Shown here piece after piece: positions 1-8,957 of a stretch of DNA of 34,931 nucleotides. A model generated the notes under the pieces. The model did no database searches. It had not been told where the DNA came from and was given only the letters and a program-made list of their open reading frames with translations. Position 1 is the first letter of the stretch; each line of letters starts with the position of its first letter. A program made the translations under genes and the position numbers. The DNA comes from Flavobacteriaceae bacterium (GTDB lineage: Bacteria; Bacteroidota; Bacteroidia; Flavobacteriales; Flavobacteriaceae), in contig JAKMEK010000003.1 in assembly GCA_022425945.1 (NCBI GenBank), positions 1-34,931 of the forward strand, given 5' to 3'.

Positions 1-1839
1 GGAGACAAGGATCGCTATAAAATAGGAGGTGTCGACAAAAAAAGAAGCAGTATTGACAGTGCAAATAGTTTTCCAAAAAACACTGAAATTCTTCACACCT
101 TAACGTTTAGCGTTAATAAGCCTCCACGTGCCAACAGGTCCAAAACGTTTAGCTTTCAAATCAATCATTCCTTTGTTGCTTTGCCCGAAAACCCAATGCC
201 CATTCGCTACAAAGACGAACGTGTGGGATGGTTTAGCATAAATAAAATCAATTATAGTTCTGATGCGCTGAAATCAGATGAATATGCCATCATAAGACGT
301 TGGCGTTTGGAACCCAAAGACAAAAATGCTTATGCAACTGGGGAATTGGTAGAACCTGTTAAACCTATTGTTTACTATCTCGATCCTGCTACACCCTTGA
401 AGTGGCGCAAGTACTTTAAAATGGGTATTGAAGATTGGAATACGGCCTTTGCAAAAGCGGGTTTTAAAAATGCTATTTTGGCTAAAGATCCTCCGTCGAA
501 AGAAGAAGATCCCGATTTTAGCCCAGAGGACATTCGTTATTCAACGGTTCGTTACGTCGCTTCAACTACCCGAAACGCTACCGGCCCAAGCGTATCCGAT
601 CCACGTACAGGTGAAATTTTGGAAAGTGATATAATATGGTACCACAACCACCTCCGCTCCTATCGTAACCGATATTTACTGGAAACGGCAGCAGCCAATC
701 CCAAGGCAAGAACACTAAACACTCCCGAAGAAGAGATTGGAGAAATGATGCGCAGGGTCATATCACATGAAATAGGCCATGCCCTTGGACTCCCCCACAA
801 TATGAAAGCGAGTAGTGCTTACCCGGTAGATTCCTTACGGTCGGGCAAATTCACTCAAAAATATGGGATAGCCACCACCATCATGGATTATGCTCGCTAC
901 AACTACATTGCCCAGCCAGGAGATGAAAACATTCGCTTCGTACGACAATTGGGCCCTTATGATGATTATGCCATTGAATGGGGCTATCGCTTCTATGATC
1001 AATCGCCAGAAGAAGAAAAAAAACTACTCGACCAAATGGTTGACGTAAAATCATTGGATCCTATGTACATGTTTGGTGGTCGTGGAAATGACCCCGATGC
1101 GCAAACAGAAAATATAGGAGATGATCCCGTTAAAGCGAGTACATATGGTCTGAAAAACTTAAAAATTGTTGCCAAAAACTTAGTGAAATGGGCCCTTCAG
1201 CCCAATGACGATTATACCGATTTAAATGAATTATACGGAGAACTAACAGGGGTTTACAGAAGATATATAAATCATGTACACAGCATCATTGGTGGGGTGA
1301 ACAAAACTCAACATACCACTAATCAACAAGAAGCAATTACCTACAAGAATGTCAATAAAACGAAACAATTGGAAGCCTTGACTTTTTTAAATGATCATGT
1401 TTGGGAAACCCAAGAATGGCTTATGAAGCCACAACTTATTTCAGAAATTAGAGGAGAAGGTGTTTTGTTAAACATTCAAAATCTACAACGTTCTGCCTTG
1501 ACACGTTTGCTGGATACCAAGAAATTGAATCGCTTACTTTCTACACAAAACACCCTAGTCGGCAATGGATTAACTGTGAACGAATTACTCGATCGATTGT
1601 TCGATGACCTTGTTAAAAATGTCGATAAACCAGATGTTTCGCGGCAAAGCTTACAAATTCACTTTGCACACCAACTACAACTTTTACAAAAAGATGAAAA
1701 GCTAAATCCGACGATTAAGGCCAGTTTAGTTGATTTACAATGTCGTTTACACAAAATAAGTAAGCGAAAATCAAGAACAAGCGCTGGATTAGTCAAAAAA
1801 CACTATGCATATTTGGTCAATCAAACCGATACTGACTAA
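1..1839 (+). CDS. Zinc-dependent metalloprotease (DUF5117/DUF4953 type), 3' part
   Basis: This is the C-terminal part of a large, probably exported, zinc metalloprotease. The reading frame is open from base 1 with no stop, so the gene begins outside the window; the TTG near base 181 is internal. The zinc-binding signature HExxHxxGxxH is read from base 766 (HEIGHALGLPHN), followed by the Met-turn-like segment TTIMDYARYNY about 35 residues later. Both are typical of metzincin-like proteases, and the long helical tail fits the DUF5117/DUF4953 family of Bacteroidota, usually about 800-900 residues. About 612 residues are visible, so a signal peptide and part of the N-terminal domain are missing. 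The stop codon overlaps that of the convergent arginase gene by 4 bases. Substrate is unknown. Family call is firm, function beyond proteolysis is inference. Confidence 0.9.
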   Translation, partial: GDKDRYKIGGVDKKRSSIDSANSFPKNTEILHTLTFSVNKPPRANRSKTFSFQINHSFVALPENPMPIRYKDERVGWFSINKINYSSDALKSDEYAIIRRWRLEPKDKNAYATGELVEPVKPIVYYLDPATPLKWRKYFKMGIEDWNTAFAKAGFKNAILAKDPPSKEEDPDFSPEDIRYSTVRYVASTTRNATGPSVSDPRTGEILESDIIWYHNHLRSYRNRYLLETAAANPKARTLNTPEEEIGEMMRRVISHEIGHALGLPHNMKASSAYPVDSLRSGKFTQKYGIATTIMDYARYNYIAQPGDENIRFVRQLGPYDDYAIEWGYRFYDQSPEEEKKLLDQMVDVKSLDPMYMFGGRGNDPDAQTENIGDDPVKASTYGLKNLKIVAKNLVKWALQPNDDYTDLNELYGELTGVYRRYINHVHSIIGGVNKTQHTTNQQEAITYKNVNKTKQLEALTFLNDHVWETQEWLMKPQLISEIRGEGVLLNIQNLQRSALTRLLDTKKLNRLLSTQNTLVGNGLTVNELLDRLFDDLVKNVDKPDVSRQSLQIHFAHQLQLLQKDEKLNPTIKASLVDLQCRLHKISKRKSRTSAGLVKKHYAYLVNQTDTD

Positions 1840-2783
1840 TTGGTCTTTCCAAAAATCGAATCAATGATATCAAATGCTGTCTCAGCCATTTTATTCCCTT
1901 TCTCATCCAAAAGAGGATTAATCTCGCATACTTCTAGACAAACCACTTTACCGGTGGAAATGAATCCTTGAATCAATGCTATAATTTCTGATGGATCGAA
2001 ACCCTTAGAAACTGGGGTGCCAGTTCCTCTAGAGATTAAATCACAGTCTAAACTATCAACATCGAAGGTGATGTAGATCATATCAACATCATTTAATCGA
2101 TCAATGGCTTCTTGAATACAAACCGCTAGTTTACGGTAACGGGTTTCATGCACAGTATAGGAATGTATACCCAAATCTTCAATAACCTTATCTTCTACTT
2201 CTTCAGTAGAACGTAAGCCAAAATAAATGAGATGCTCTGGTTTAATTTTTGGTTGATCCACTCCCATGGCTTTTATTTTATTCCAACTAGCGGTTGTGGC
2301 TTCACTAATTGTGTTAACCCCATATGCTACATTATCTAAACCCAAAGCTGCAGCTAAAGGCATTCCGTGAATATTTCCCGAAGGAGAACTCAAGGGGGCA
2401 TGTAAGTCTGCATGGGCATCTATCCAAATAGCTGCAAGGGTTTTAGTTGGATAGGTCTGCTTAATGCCTGCCATAGTTCCTAAAGCAGAAGAGTGGTCAC
2501 CAGAAATAACCAATGGGAAATGCTGCTGATTCAAAACCATTGATGTAACCTCGCATAAACGTTCACACTGTTCTTCAACAAAATTAATTCGCTTGGCAAA
2601 AGTATTGTTCACCTTGTCGTATATAGATTCGTTATGCGTTGGAACATCTATAAAAGGATGACGATTAAAAAAATCGTTCTCCGCATTAATTGCTGCTATT
2701 TCTAATGCATCAATTCCCATGTCAGATCCTCTCGTGCCCGCACCTATATCAGATCGGTTTTTAATTACTTTAAGTGGTTTCAT
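1836..2783 (-). CDS. Arginase family ureohydrolase
   Basis: Predicted manganese enzyme hydrolysing arginine to ornithine and urea in the cytoplasm. The 315-residue product carries the ureohydrolase metal ligands in order: GDHS (His97), DAHAD (Asp122, His124, Asp126) and FDVDSLD (Asp241, Asp243). The segment SGNIHGMP is characteristic of arginase rather than agmatinase or formimidoylglutamase. I chose the ATG at 2783 instead of the in-frame start 30 bases upstream because a -7-like box (TACATTTC, 2803-2810) lies between them, and the conserved part begins directly after this Met. It is divergent from the TerB-like gene and converges with the protease gene. No urease or ornithine genes are nearby, so the pathway context is not visible. 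Agmatinase activity cannot be excluded. Confidence 0.9.
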   Translation of the reverse strand: MKPLKVIKNRSDIGAGTRGSDMGIDALEIAAINAENDFFNRHPFIDVPTHNESIYDKVNNTFAKRINFVEEQCERLCEVTSMVLNQQHFPLVISGDHSSALGTMAGIKQTYPTKTLAAIWIDAHADLHAPLSSPSGNIHGMPLAAALGLDNVAYGVNTISEATTASWNKIKAMGVDQPKIKPEHLIYFGLRSTEEVEDKVIEDLGIHSYTVHETRYRKLAVCIQEAIDRLNDVDMIYITFDVDSLDCDLISRGTGTPVSKGFDPSEIIALIQGFISTGKVVCLEVCEINPLLDEKGNKMAETAFDIIDSIFGKTN

Positions 2784-2802
2784 AGAAATTAGTTTTGAAC
2801 AT

Positions 2803-2810
2803 GAAATGTA
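2803..2810 (-). promoter_or_regulatory. Candidate -7 box for arginase gene
   Basis: On the minus strand this reads TACATTTC, one mismatch from the Bacteroidota -7 consensus TAnnTTTG, 20 bases before the chosen ATG. A TTGG lies about 22 bases further upstream as a weak -33. It supports the shorter arginase start. Confidence 0.4.
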
Positions 2811-2863
2811 CATATTTCTTTAAAATGTGTGCCAATATCGCTTCACTATTTTAGCTGATTTTC

Positions 2864-2871
2864 TATCTTTG
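2864..2871 (+). promoter_or_regulatory. -7 box (TATCTTTG) of TerB-like gene
   Basis: TATCTTTG matches the Bacteroidota TAnnTTTG box exactly and ends 15 bases before the ATG at 2887. No good -33 is visible at the expected distance. Its position rules out the longer in-frame start at 2827, which would lie upstream of the transcript start. Confidence 0.55.
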
Positions 2872-2886
2872 AGCAAAACTAAATTT

Positions 2887-3303
2887 ATGTCATTCTCAGC
2901 GCTCTTTACCCCAGGTTTCAAACAACGTAATCGTGATCATTTCGCAGCCATTGTTCGTGTTGCACTTTCAGACGGGATTATTACTGACGAAGAAAAAGCT
3001 TTCATCAATAGAACAGCAATCAATCTTGAAATCGAAGACAGTGAAGTGGCCGAAATTATGGCAAATCCTGACAATTATCCGATCAACCCACCTGCCAATG
3101 AAAAACGTCGTTTAGAACGTTTATTCGATTTAACCCGCATGGTATTCGCTGACAACATAGCCGATGAAGAAGAAGTGCTATTGCTTAATCGTTTGGTTGT
3201 AGGACTTGGGTTCAATACCGAAGAGTCAAATAATATCTCAGCCAAAGCACTTAAATTGGTGTCTGATGGATTGGACGAGGACGAATTTGTTGCTGCTTTC
3301 TAA
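2887..3303 (+). CDS. TerB-family (tellurite resistance-like) protein
   Basis: A 138-residue acidic, all-helical cytosolic protein resembling the TerB/DjlA-N fold. It has two related halves, each with a helix followed by an acidic D-G/N-I-x-D/A-x-E-E turn (SDGIITDEEKAF near residue 35 and ADNIADEEEVLLL near residue 97). This duplicated acidic-turn pattern is the TerB hallmark and may bind divalent metal. No other ter genes are present, so a role in tellurite resistance should not be assumed; lone TerB proteins are common in Bacteroidota and uncharacterised. The start at 2887 is set by the -7 box at 2864-2871. It stands alone between divergent arginase and the convergent membrane protein gene, whose stop is one base away. 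Confidence 0.75.
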   Translation: MSFSALFTPGFKQRNRDHFAAIVRVALSDGIITDEEKAFINRTAINLEIEDSEVAEIMANPDNYPINPPANEKRRLERLFDLTRMVFADNIADEEEVLLLNRLVVGLGFNTEESNNISAKALKLVSDGLDEDEFVAAF

Positions 3304-3304
3304 A

Positions 3305-3511
3305 TCAGTCTCCTTTTATCTTCTCGATGATTGCTTGGCCAAACAAGCACAAGCCACTATTGGTGACCACTAACGCAATCGTCCCTAAGCATACCCAATA
3401 GTTGCTGTCCTTATATTTTGCAAGAATTGCCTCTCCCAACAGGGAAAGACCAAAACCGAACAAGAGTAGTCCGCTTATAGCATAAAGCAGCCATTTCATT
3501 TTTGCTGACAT
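3305..3511 (-). CDS. Small two-helix membrane protein
   Basis: Unrecognised 68-residue protein with two predicted membrane helices (about residues 6-28 and 36-60) and a basic C-terminus (EKIKGD). The frame is open further upstream, but that extension would run through the 3' end of the DUF6174 gene; the internal ATG at 3511 lies 28 bases after that gene's stop and gives a compact product beginning MSAKMKWLL. It is probably the last gene of the minus-strand group headed by the cytochrome c synthase gene. No catalytic motif is visible. Function unknown. Confidence 0.6.
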   Translation of the reverse strand: MSAKMKWLLYAISGLLLFGFGLSLLGEAILAKYKDSNYWVCLGTIALVVTNSGLCLFGQAIIEKIKGD

Positions 3512-3539
3512 ATCTTTTTTACGGAAAGGTAATGAGAAA

Positions 3540-3983
3540 TTACTCACTGATATAAAAGTCGGAAAAGCTATATCCAATTTCCTCATCAGCCAGCCTAAAG
3601 TCCATGTCAAAGTAAAAGGAATACGGAAAACCGAAGGTACCATCATAAAAGATTCTAGCGCTAGCTGGTTGCTGCAATAATCGATCTTCTATAAAATCAA
3701 AGGCTTCATCTATGGTTAGAAACTCATAGGAAAATTGCTCTTCAAATGGACCACCGTTGACCGCAACAAGTCGTTTGTTTTCGATACTAAGCCTTTTCGG
3801 TACGGTGAAATCTGTCGTACAATAGCAGCTTACTTCTTGGACCATTTCATAACTATCTATGTCTTGTGCTTCCCACAAATTCCGGAAAGTCGCTAAACGG
3901 TCTAGCTCACTATCCAATTCAACCCTATCCTTCTCACAAGACAGAAGAAAAAAAACGGACAGAAGTAGTAGTATGTTTTTCAT
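3540..3983 (-). CDS. DUF6174-like lipoprotein
   Basis: A 147-residue lipoprotein. The N-terminus is a lipoprotein signal peptide with lipobox LLSC, lipidated Cys at residue 16. The mature part has a Trp followed by D-I-D-S-Y-E-M and a Cys-x-Cys pair (SCYCTTDF). A segment of the form ...VNGGPF...FLTIDEAFDFIEDRL... follows, which is the arrangement seen in DUF6174 proteins of the bacterial envelope. I chose the ATG at 3983 over a TTG three codons upstream because it starts the signal peptide cleanly. It lies 28 bases after the stop of the cytochrome c synthase gene and may be cotranscribed with it. Molecular role unknown; the family assignment is by pattern only. Confidence 0.7.
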   Translation of the reverse strand: MKNILLLLSVFFLLSCEKDRVELDSELDRLATFRNLWEAQDIDSYEMVQEVSCYCTTDFTVPKRLSIENKRLVAVNGGPFEEQFSYEFLTIDEAFDFIEDRLLQQPASARIFYDGTFGFPYSFYFDMDFRLADEEIGYSFSDFYISE

Positions 3984-4011
3984 ACTATACAAATATCAAA
4001 TACTATACCAA

Positions 4012-7000
4012 CTATTTGCGGTAGTGCTTTTTAAAAGGAAAGTAAGATACTAGGCCCAAGAGGGCTACAAATACAATCGAATAGTACACAAAATTAGGCG
4101 TAATTATTTTATCACCACTTGCATAGGAATGCAAACCAGAAAGATAAAAGTTAACACCAAAGTAGGTCATCAATATACTTGCAAAGGCAATAATACTGGC
4201 GAGGTTAAACAGCCATCTACTGCGCAAACCAGGAATCAAACGCATGTGGATCACAAAGGCATAAATCATGATGCTTATTAACGCCCAGGTTTCCTTTGGG
4301 TCCCAGCCCCAATAGCGTCCCCAACTTTCGTTAGCCCACATCCCCCCTAAAAAGTTCCCAATGGTCAACATAATGAGTCCAACGGTGAGCGATAGTTCGT
4401 TGATTATGGTCAGTTCTTTGATGTTTAAATCCATACGGGATTTGTTTTTGGTAGTAGTCATCAAGATTAAAAACAAGGCAACAATACCAATGATCATGCT
4501 CAAGGCAAAAGGGCCATAGCTACCCACTATAACAGCTACGTGGATCATCAACCAATAACTATCTAAAACGGGCTGCAAATTTGCAATGGCAGGATCCATC
4601 CAATTCCAATGTGCAATCATCAAAATCATGGAAGCAACAAAGGTTGTTGCTGCAAAGGTTAAATTCGATTTTCGTCCGAAGAGAATTCCAAACAATACTG
4701 TAGCCCAAGCTACATAAATCATCGATTCATAGGCATCACTCCAAGGAGCGTGTCCCGAAATGAACCAACGGGCAGCCAAGCCAGCAGTGTGAAGGGCAAA
4801 CAAGAGAAAAGCTGTCCCTTTAAAAAACAAAATAGCAGATCGTATGGTTTTACTATCCTTAAATATCTGTATAATTAATAGCACAAAGAAAAAGAAACCA
4901 ACATAGAGGTACCAACTGAATAGCTTCTTGAAAATATCGTATTTATTGTAGGTAATTTCTGCTGCTACCCTATCCTTACTTGGGATAACTTCACTCCCAA
5001 AACGCTGCTGAAAACCCTTAAGGCTCTCTAAAAGTTCGTCTGCTTCTCGATAATCTTGGGTTGTTTTCCCTAGACGCATGGATCGAAAGTAAAGGGGTAA
5101 AACATTGTTCACATACAAGGAATCTGTTCCTTTAAAATTGGCTTCTGCTAACTCTGGAAAAGACACCCACTTGTTGTTTTCATCTGCTGGGATAGGAAAT
5201 ACACGCAGCACTTTACCTTCTAAAGCCGAATACAGAAGATTGATTCGTTTATCAACTTCGATAAAATCTTTATTAAATTGGTTGGGAATGGCCGCACGAT
5301 AAGCCTCTTCCATTTGCTTGGCTATTTTATAGTTTCCTTCCTCATCAAAAAATGAAATAAGGGGAGCATACTTTGCTTTTTTATCCACACCAGCAATGGA
5401 ACGAATCGAATCATTTCCACGCTTTAGGTAGATGATAGGGATATTGTACCAAATGGCTGGGCCATTGAGAATCGACAATAAGACCTGATCAGAGTTTAAA
5501 CCGTTATAAGTATCACTTTTACTTACTTTCCGCAATAACTCAGAAGAAAATGTATTTGCTGGCTTCATCCTTCCACCTAAATCCTGAATGATCAAAGAAC
5601 CAAATTTTGCTGCTTGCGCTTTTGGAAAAGCATCGGCAACAACGATCGAATCAAAATTTACCTTTGAACGATTATGGTTTACATGATCTTGCCCATTGAC
5701 AGTTGCAACGCTAAAAAGTAGAAACAGGCTTAAGGCTGCTTTTTGGGTTTTAATTTTATCAAGTGCTTTGGCCAAATCTTTAAAACGTGTTTTGCCGATA
5801 AAGAAAATCCCCATCATGCTCAGATAAAGTAGTATATATCCTGCGTAAGTAATGTAAGTACCCCACCAATCGTGATTAACAGACAAGACAGTACCCTTTT
5901 CATCCGGATCAAACGAAGACTGAAAGAAACGATAACCTTGATGATCCAAAACATGGTTCATATAGATATCATAATCAAATTCGTCCTTTCCTAAAACAGT
6001 AACTTCACTTTCAAATGAAGCATAACTCTTTTCAGTACCGGGATATTTTTCTGCTATAAAGTCGTTTAATCGTATCTTAAAAGGTAACTCTAACGGAAGA
6101 GACCCATAGGTCAAATAGAATTCTAGTCCATTTACACTTACTTTTTTGGGATCATTGGCGTAGCCTTTTCCTCCCAGTAAGGAAACGATTTGGCTTTCTT
6201 CTCCGGAGATAATTTCTAAACGAAGAGCATCTTGGCGTGCATTGCCTTGGGCTTCTTCGGCTTCAACGATATCAAATTTCCCTCTCAAGACGGGCTCAGG
6301 GATGACAAACTGAAAATTGGGTAGCGAATAAAGGGAACGCAATTGCAAGCTTTGTTTTTCTTCTGCTGGGAGATTACCCTGAAACTGATCGGCCATGCGC
6401 ATGAATGACCCCTCAAAAGGACTAGTAACAAAATACTCTCCCTCGACAACCTCAATATTGATCGCTCCTTTTACTGGATTGTCTAGGGTAAATAAGAGAT
6501 TGTGAATATTCGCAATATCGCCTGCTTTGAGGTAGTGATCGTGACGATTTCCGTCGCTGGCTTCGACAATTTTAAGGTAACGCTCGCCCTCGGGATCCAG
6601 AACAAGACCCTCGGTGGCGTTTTCCATAAAATCAACAAATTCAATCGAGAAATCATTCCCTTTAAAATCGTCTCTAATGGCAAAATCATTGTTTACATGC
6701 TGAGAAAGCAGCAGCTGTTTTTGCAATTCTTTTCGAAGGGCTTGCCCTTCAAACTCTCCATCCACCTTTATGGTTAAATACGTTTTTTCTGACAAAAATT
6801 TTGAGGACGCCTCTCCTTCTCGAATGGGCATTACTCCTTCAAAACCAATGTATCGTGTAACAAAGGCACCAACCAAAATCAAAATAAAGGATAAATGGAT
6901 GGCTAAAACGGCCAACTTTTCTTTACGGAGCAGTCGATACTTAAAGATGTTTCCAATGAAATTCAACACAAACAAGCCCATGATGAGTTCAAACCACCAG

Positions 7001-7146
7001 GCGTTGTAGATCCATATTTTAGCAGTATCAGTGGAATACCAACTTTCGATGAAAGTTCCCAAGCCCATGGCTGCAGGAAAAACGAAAAAAAGCACCGTCA
7101 TTAAACGATTAGAGGCGAGGTATTTTAAAAAAAAATCTTTCATCAA
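4012..7146 (-). CDS. ccsA: Fused cytochrome c synthase CcsBA (ResB-CcsA)
   Basis: A 1044-residue membrane protein joining CcsB/ResB and CcsA, the system II machinery that exports haem and attaches it to apocytochrome c outside the membrane. The N-terminal part has ResB-like membrane helices (residues about 15-35, 47-65 and 70-95) and a large outer loop. A transmembrane segment near 440-460 and a second long loop follow. The C-terminal third is CcsA, with many helices and the tryptophan-rich WWD haem-handling motif (WGRYWGWDPKETWAL, about 942-956). Candidate haem-ligand His residues sit in HTAGLAARWFISGHAPW and SGLHSYASG. The length matches Bacteroidota fusions. A TATCTTTG box at 7167-7174 suggests its own promoter. 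No cytochrome genes are in the window. Confidence 0.93.
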   Translation of the reverse strand: MMKDFFLKYLASNRLMTVLFFVFPAAMGLGTFIESWYSTDTAKIWIYNAWWFELIMGLFVLNFIGNIFKYRLLRKEKLAVLAIHLSFILILVGAFVTRYIGFEGVMPIREGEASSKFLSEKTYLTIKVDGEFEGQALRKELQKQLLLSQHVNNDFAIRDDFKGNDFSIEFVDFMENATEGLVLDPEGERYLKIVEASDGNRHDHYLKAGDIANIHNLLFTLDNPVKGAINIEVVEGEYFVTSPFEGSFMRMADQFQGNLPAEEKQSLQLRSLYSLPNFQFVIPEPVLRGKFDIVEAEEAQGNARQDALRLEIISGEESQIVSLLGGKGYANDPKKVSVNGLEFYLTYGSLPLELPFKIRLNDFIAEKYPGTEKSYASFESEVTVLGKDEFDYDIYMNHVLDHQGYRFFQSSFDPDEKGTVLSVNHDWWGTYITYAGYILLYLSMMGIFFIGKTRFKDLAKALDKIKTQKAALSLFLLFSVATVNGQDHVNHNRSKVNFDSIVVADAFPKAQAAKFGSLIIQDLGGRMKPANTFSSELLRKVSKSDTYNGLNSDQVLLSILNGPAIWYNIPIIYLKRGNDSIRSIAGVDKKAKYAPLISFFDEEGNYKIAKQMEEAYRAAIPNQFNKDFIEVDKRINLLYSALEGKVLRVFPIPADENNKWVSFPELAEANFKGTDSLYVNNVLPLYFRSMRLGKTTQDYREADELLESLKGFQQRFGSEVIPSKDRVAAEITYNKYDIFKKLFSWYLYVGFFFFVLLIIQIFKDSKTIRSAILFFKGTAFLLFALHTAGLAARWFISGHAPWSDAYESMIYVAWATVLFGILFGRKSNLTFAATTFVASMILMIAHWNWMDPAIANLQPVLDSYWLMIHVAVIVGSYGPFALSMIIGIVALFLILMTTTKNKSRMDLNIKELTIINELSLTVGLIMLTIGNFLGGMWANESWGRYWGWDPKETWALISIMIYAFVIHMRLIPGLRSRWLFNLASIIAFASILMTYFGVNFYLSGLHSYASGDKIITPNFVYYSIVFVALLGLVSYFPFKKHYRK

Positions 7147-7166
7147 ACGATCATCTTCTGTCTTGG

Positions 7167-7174
7167 CAAAGATA
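7167..7174 (-). promoter_or_regulatory. -7 box (TATCTTTG) of ccsBA
   Basis: On the minus strand TATCTTTG is an exact TAnnTTTG match, ending 20 bases before the ATG. The -33 region is not convincing. It lies between the stop of the upstream 93-residue gene and ccsBA, so ccsBA can be transcribed independently. Confidence 0.5.
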
Positions 7175-7209
7175 AAAGTAAAGGAATGAAAATGGCCTAT
7201 AAATACCGA

Positions 7210-7491
7210 TTAATTCAACACCAAAAGAACAAGAACCATTAACTGAATAACAATCCCTGACAAGAAAGATTCAAAGATGCGATTCTTTGGGTATTGCGCG
7301 AGGAAAAATGCTAAGAATCTCATCATTCCTATGGTAAACAATAGGCCTGTCATGCCGAAAAACGTCAGAGGACGCTTGGTGAGAAACAACACATTGACCG
7401 AAACTAAAAAAGCAACCACTATGATGGATGCGGTTGCGGATAAAAGAAAGTATTGAATGTAAATAGCTCGTAGGACATAAAAACATTTCAT
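7210..7491 (-). CDS. Small membrane protein of unknown function
   Basis: Unrecognised 93-residue protein, almost entirely hydrophobic, with three likely membrane helices (about residues 12-36, 42-64 and 72-92). A positively charged stretch (AQYPKNR) precedes the last helix. It starts at an ATG and is followed after 63 bases by ccsBA on the same strand. The family is not known to me. Lack of competing frames and clear membrane segments support a real gene, but no function is evident. It is divergent from the DUF2520 gene across a 187-base gap that holds no other gene. Confidence 0.6.
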   Translation of the reverse strand: MKCFYVLRAIYIQYFLLSATASIIVVAFLVSVNVLFLTKRPLTFFGMTGLLFTIGMMRFLAFFLAQYPKNRIFESFLSGIVIQLMVLVLLVLN

Positions 7492-7623
7492 AATCTAGGA
7501 TTTAGGTTAGTAACAATTTAAGAAAATTAGCGCGAGATGACCAAAAACTTGAAAGAATTGAGTAATCATTGGATCTATGACTAAAATTTAATGGGCTTTT
7601 AAAATGTTAATTAAATCACGGCA

Positions 7624-7631
7624 TAACTTTT
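7624..7631 (+). promoter_or_regulatory. Candidate -7 box ahead of the 7.7-14.6 kb run
   Basis: TAACTTTT is one mismatch from TAnnTTTG, about 47 bases before the chosen ATG at 7679. The -33 is weak. It is the only reasonable promoter-like site in the divergent gap. Confidence 0.35.
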
Positions 7632-7678
7632 ACCTAAAGCATTTAAATTAAATGCAGAATCTTCCTATTTTTAAACTC

Positions 7679-8437
7679 ATGATAAAGGTCAGCATACTAG
7701 GCGCGGGAAATGTAGGTTATCACCTCCATGCTGTTTTAAAGAATATCGAAGATGTTCAAATAGTGCAGTGGTACAATCGAACAAACGCACCTCTAGAAGA
7801 ATATGCTGGGAAAACCTCTACAACAAATCAACTTTCTGAGCTAAAAGAAGCAGACATTTATCTTATCAGTGTTTCAGACGATACGATCGAATCCCTAAGT
7901 TTGCAGTTAGGAGAGCGCAATGGCGTTGTAGCTCACACCGCAGGAAGTGTTGCTCTTTCCGTGCTAAAAACCCACAAAAATCATGGGGTATTTTATCCCC
8001 TTCAAACCTTTTCAACACAAAAATCAGTTGATTTCGCAAACATTCCATTGTGTCTGGAGGCCAACAAACCAGAAGGTTTGGCACTGCTAGAACAATTGGC
8101 AGTAAAAATGGGAGGACCCACACACCTCATAGACTCCGAACAACGCAAAGCTTTGCACATTGCAGCAGTTTTTGTCAACAACTTCACCAATCATTTATAC
8201 GCCATTGGAGAAAGCATATGCCAAGAACATCTGGTTCCCTTCGCTGTTTTACAACCATTGATTGCCGAAACAGCAGATAAAATAAAAAGTCTTTCTCCTC
8301 TTGATGCTCAAACAGGACCGGCCCTGCGAAATGACCGCAATACACTTGACAACCACTTATCGCTTTTAACCCAAGAAGCACAAAAAAAACTTTATACCTC
8401 ACTCACAAAATCGATTCAACAACTTCATGAAAAATAA
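7679..8437 (+). CDS. Rossmann-fold DUF2520 protein
   Basis: A 252-residue protein of the NADP-binding Rossmann-like / DUF2520 family (F420-oxidoreductase-like N-domain plus 6-phosphogluconate-dehydrogenase-like C-domain). The nucleotide-binding loop GAGNVG is at residues 8-13, directly after the first beta strand. Further marks are SVSDD, HTAGSV (where this family has a conserved His/Ser), FYPLQTFS, and a C-terminal GPALRNDRNT. I chose the ATG at 7679 because it places the Rossmann strand at the very N-terminus; the alternative at 7652 adds nine residues. The substrate is unknown for the family. It heads a run of overlapping genes and overlaps the KdsC-like gene by 11 bases, so the two are probably translationally coupled. 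Confidence 0.88.
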   Translation: MIKVSILGAGNVGYHLHAVLKNIEDVQIVQWYNRTNAPLEEYAGKTSTTNQLSELKEADIYLISVSDDTIESLSLQLGERNGVVAHTAGSVALSVLKTHKNHGVFYPLQTFSTQKSVDFANIPLCLEANKPEGLALLEQLAVKMGGPTHLIDSEQRKALHIAAVFVNNFTNHLYAIGESICQEHLVPFAVLQPLIAETADKIKSLSPLDAQTGPALRNDRNTLDNHLSLLTQEAQKKLYTSLTKSIQQLHEK

Positions 8438-8957
8438 AAACTACAAAGAAATTCTTCCACAAATCACCACCTTCATTTTTGATGTGGACGGTGTGCTGAC
8501 AAATGGAAAGGTCATGATTACCTCAGCAGGTGAAATGTACCGCGAAATGGACACCAAAGATGGTTATGCACTGAAATGTGCCTTGGTTCAAGGGTTTAAG
8601 GTTTGCATTATTTCTGGCGGAACAAATGAGGGCGTTCGCAACCGACTAAAAGCATTGGGCATTTTTGACATCTATTTAGGAGCACACCATAAACTAGAGC
8701 CCTACCAAGACTTATTGGATAGTTATGATTTGTCTCCAGATGAAATCTTGTACATGGGAGATGATGTTCCAGATATTCCCGTGATGGAAAAAGTTGCACT
8801 GGGGGTATGCCCCAACGACGCTGTAATCGATGTAAAAAATATGGCTGACTATGTTTCCCACAAAAAAGGTGGTGAAGGGTGTGTTCGCGAAATCATTGAA
8901 CAAACCTTGCGAGTACAGGGAAAATGGATCACAACCATTGGTGCGAAAAACGATTGA
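8427..8957 (+). CDS. KdsC-like HAD phosphatase
   Basis: A 176-residue HAD-superfamily phosphatase of the 3-deoxy-D-manno-octulosonate 8-phosphate phosphatase (KdsC, C0 cap) type, which releases KDO for lipopolysaccharide synthesis in the cytoplasm. HAD motif I is FDVDGVLTNG (nucleophile Asp19, acid/base Asp21). Motif II is IISGG, and motif IV is YMGDDVPDIPVM. The C-terminal GGEGCVREIIE is also typical of KdsC. The size matches KdsC tetramers, which lack a large cap. It overlaps the genes on both sides (11 bases upstream, 34 downstream). In Bacteroidota related proteins may act on other sugar acids, so the exact substrate is inferred. Confidence 0.88.
   Translation: MKNKNYKEILPQITTFIFDVDGVLTNGKVMITSAGEMYREMDTKDGYALKCALVQGFKVCIISGGTNEGVRNRLKALGIFDIYLGAHHKLEPYQDLLDSYDLSPDEILYMGDDVPDIPVMEKVALGVCPNDAVIDVKNMADYVSHKKGGEGCVREIIEQTLRVQGKWITTIGAKND

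Noticed and set aside
181-1839. Metalloprotease start at the TTG at 181
   Set aside because: The frame is open from base 1 without a stop, so the TTG is internal to a gene that begins before the window.
2784-2886. Riboswitch or leader RNA between arginase and the TerB-like gene
   Set aside because: The divergent gap is only about 100 bases and is filled by two promoter-like boxes without a conserved structured element.
3512-3646. Longer start for the 3305-3511 membrane protein
   Set aside because: It would overlap the DUF6174 gene almost fully and encodes no plausible helix or signal.
8050-8280. Shadow frames within the DUF2520, deacetylase, symporter and photolyase genes
   Set aside because: They lie fully inside strong genes and their translations show no domain, signal or sensible composition.
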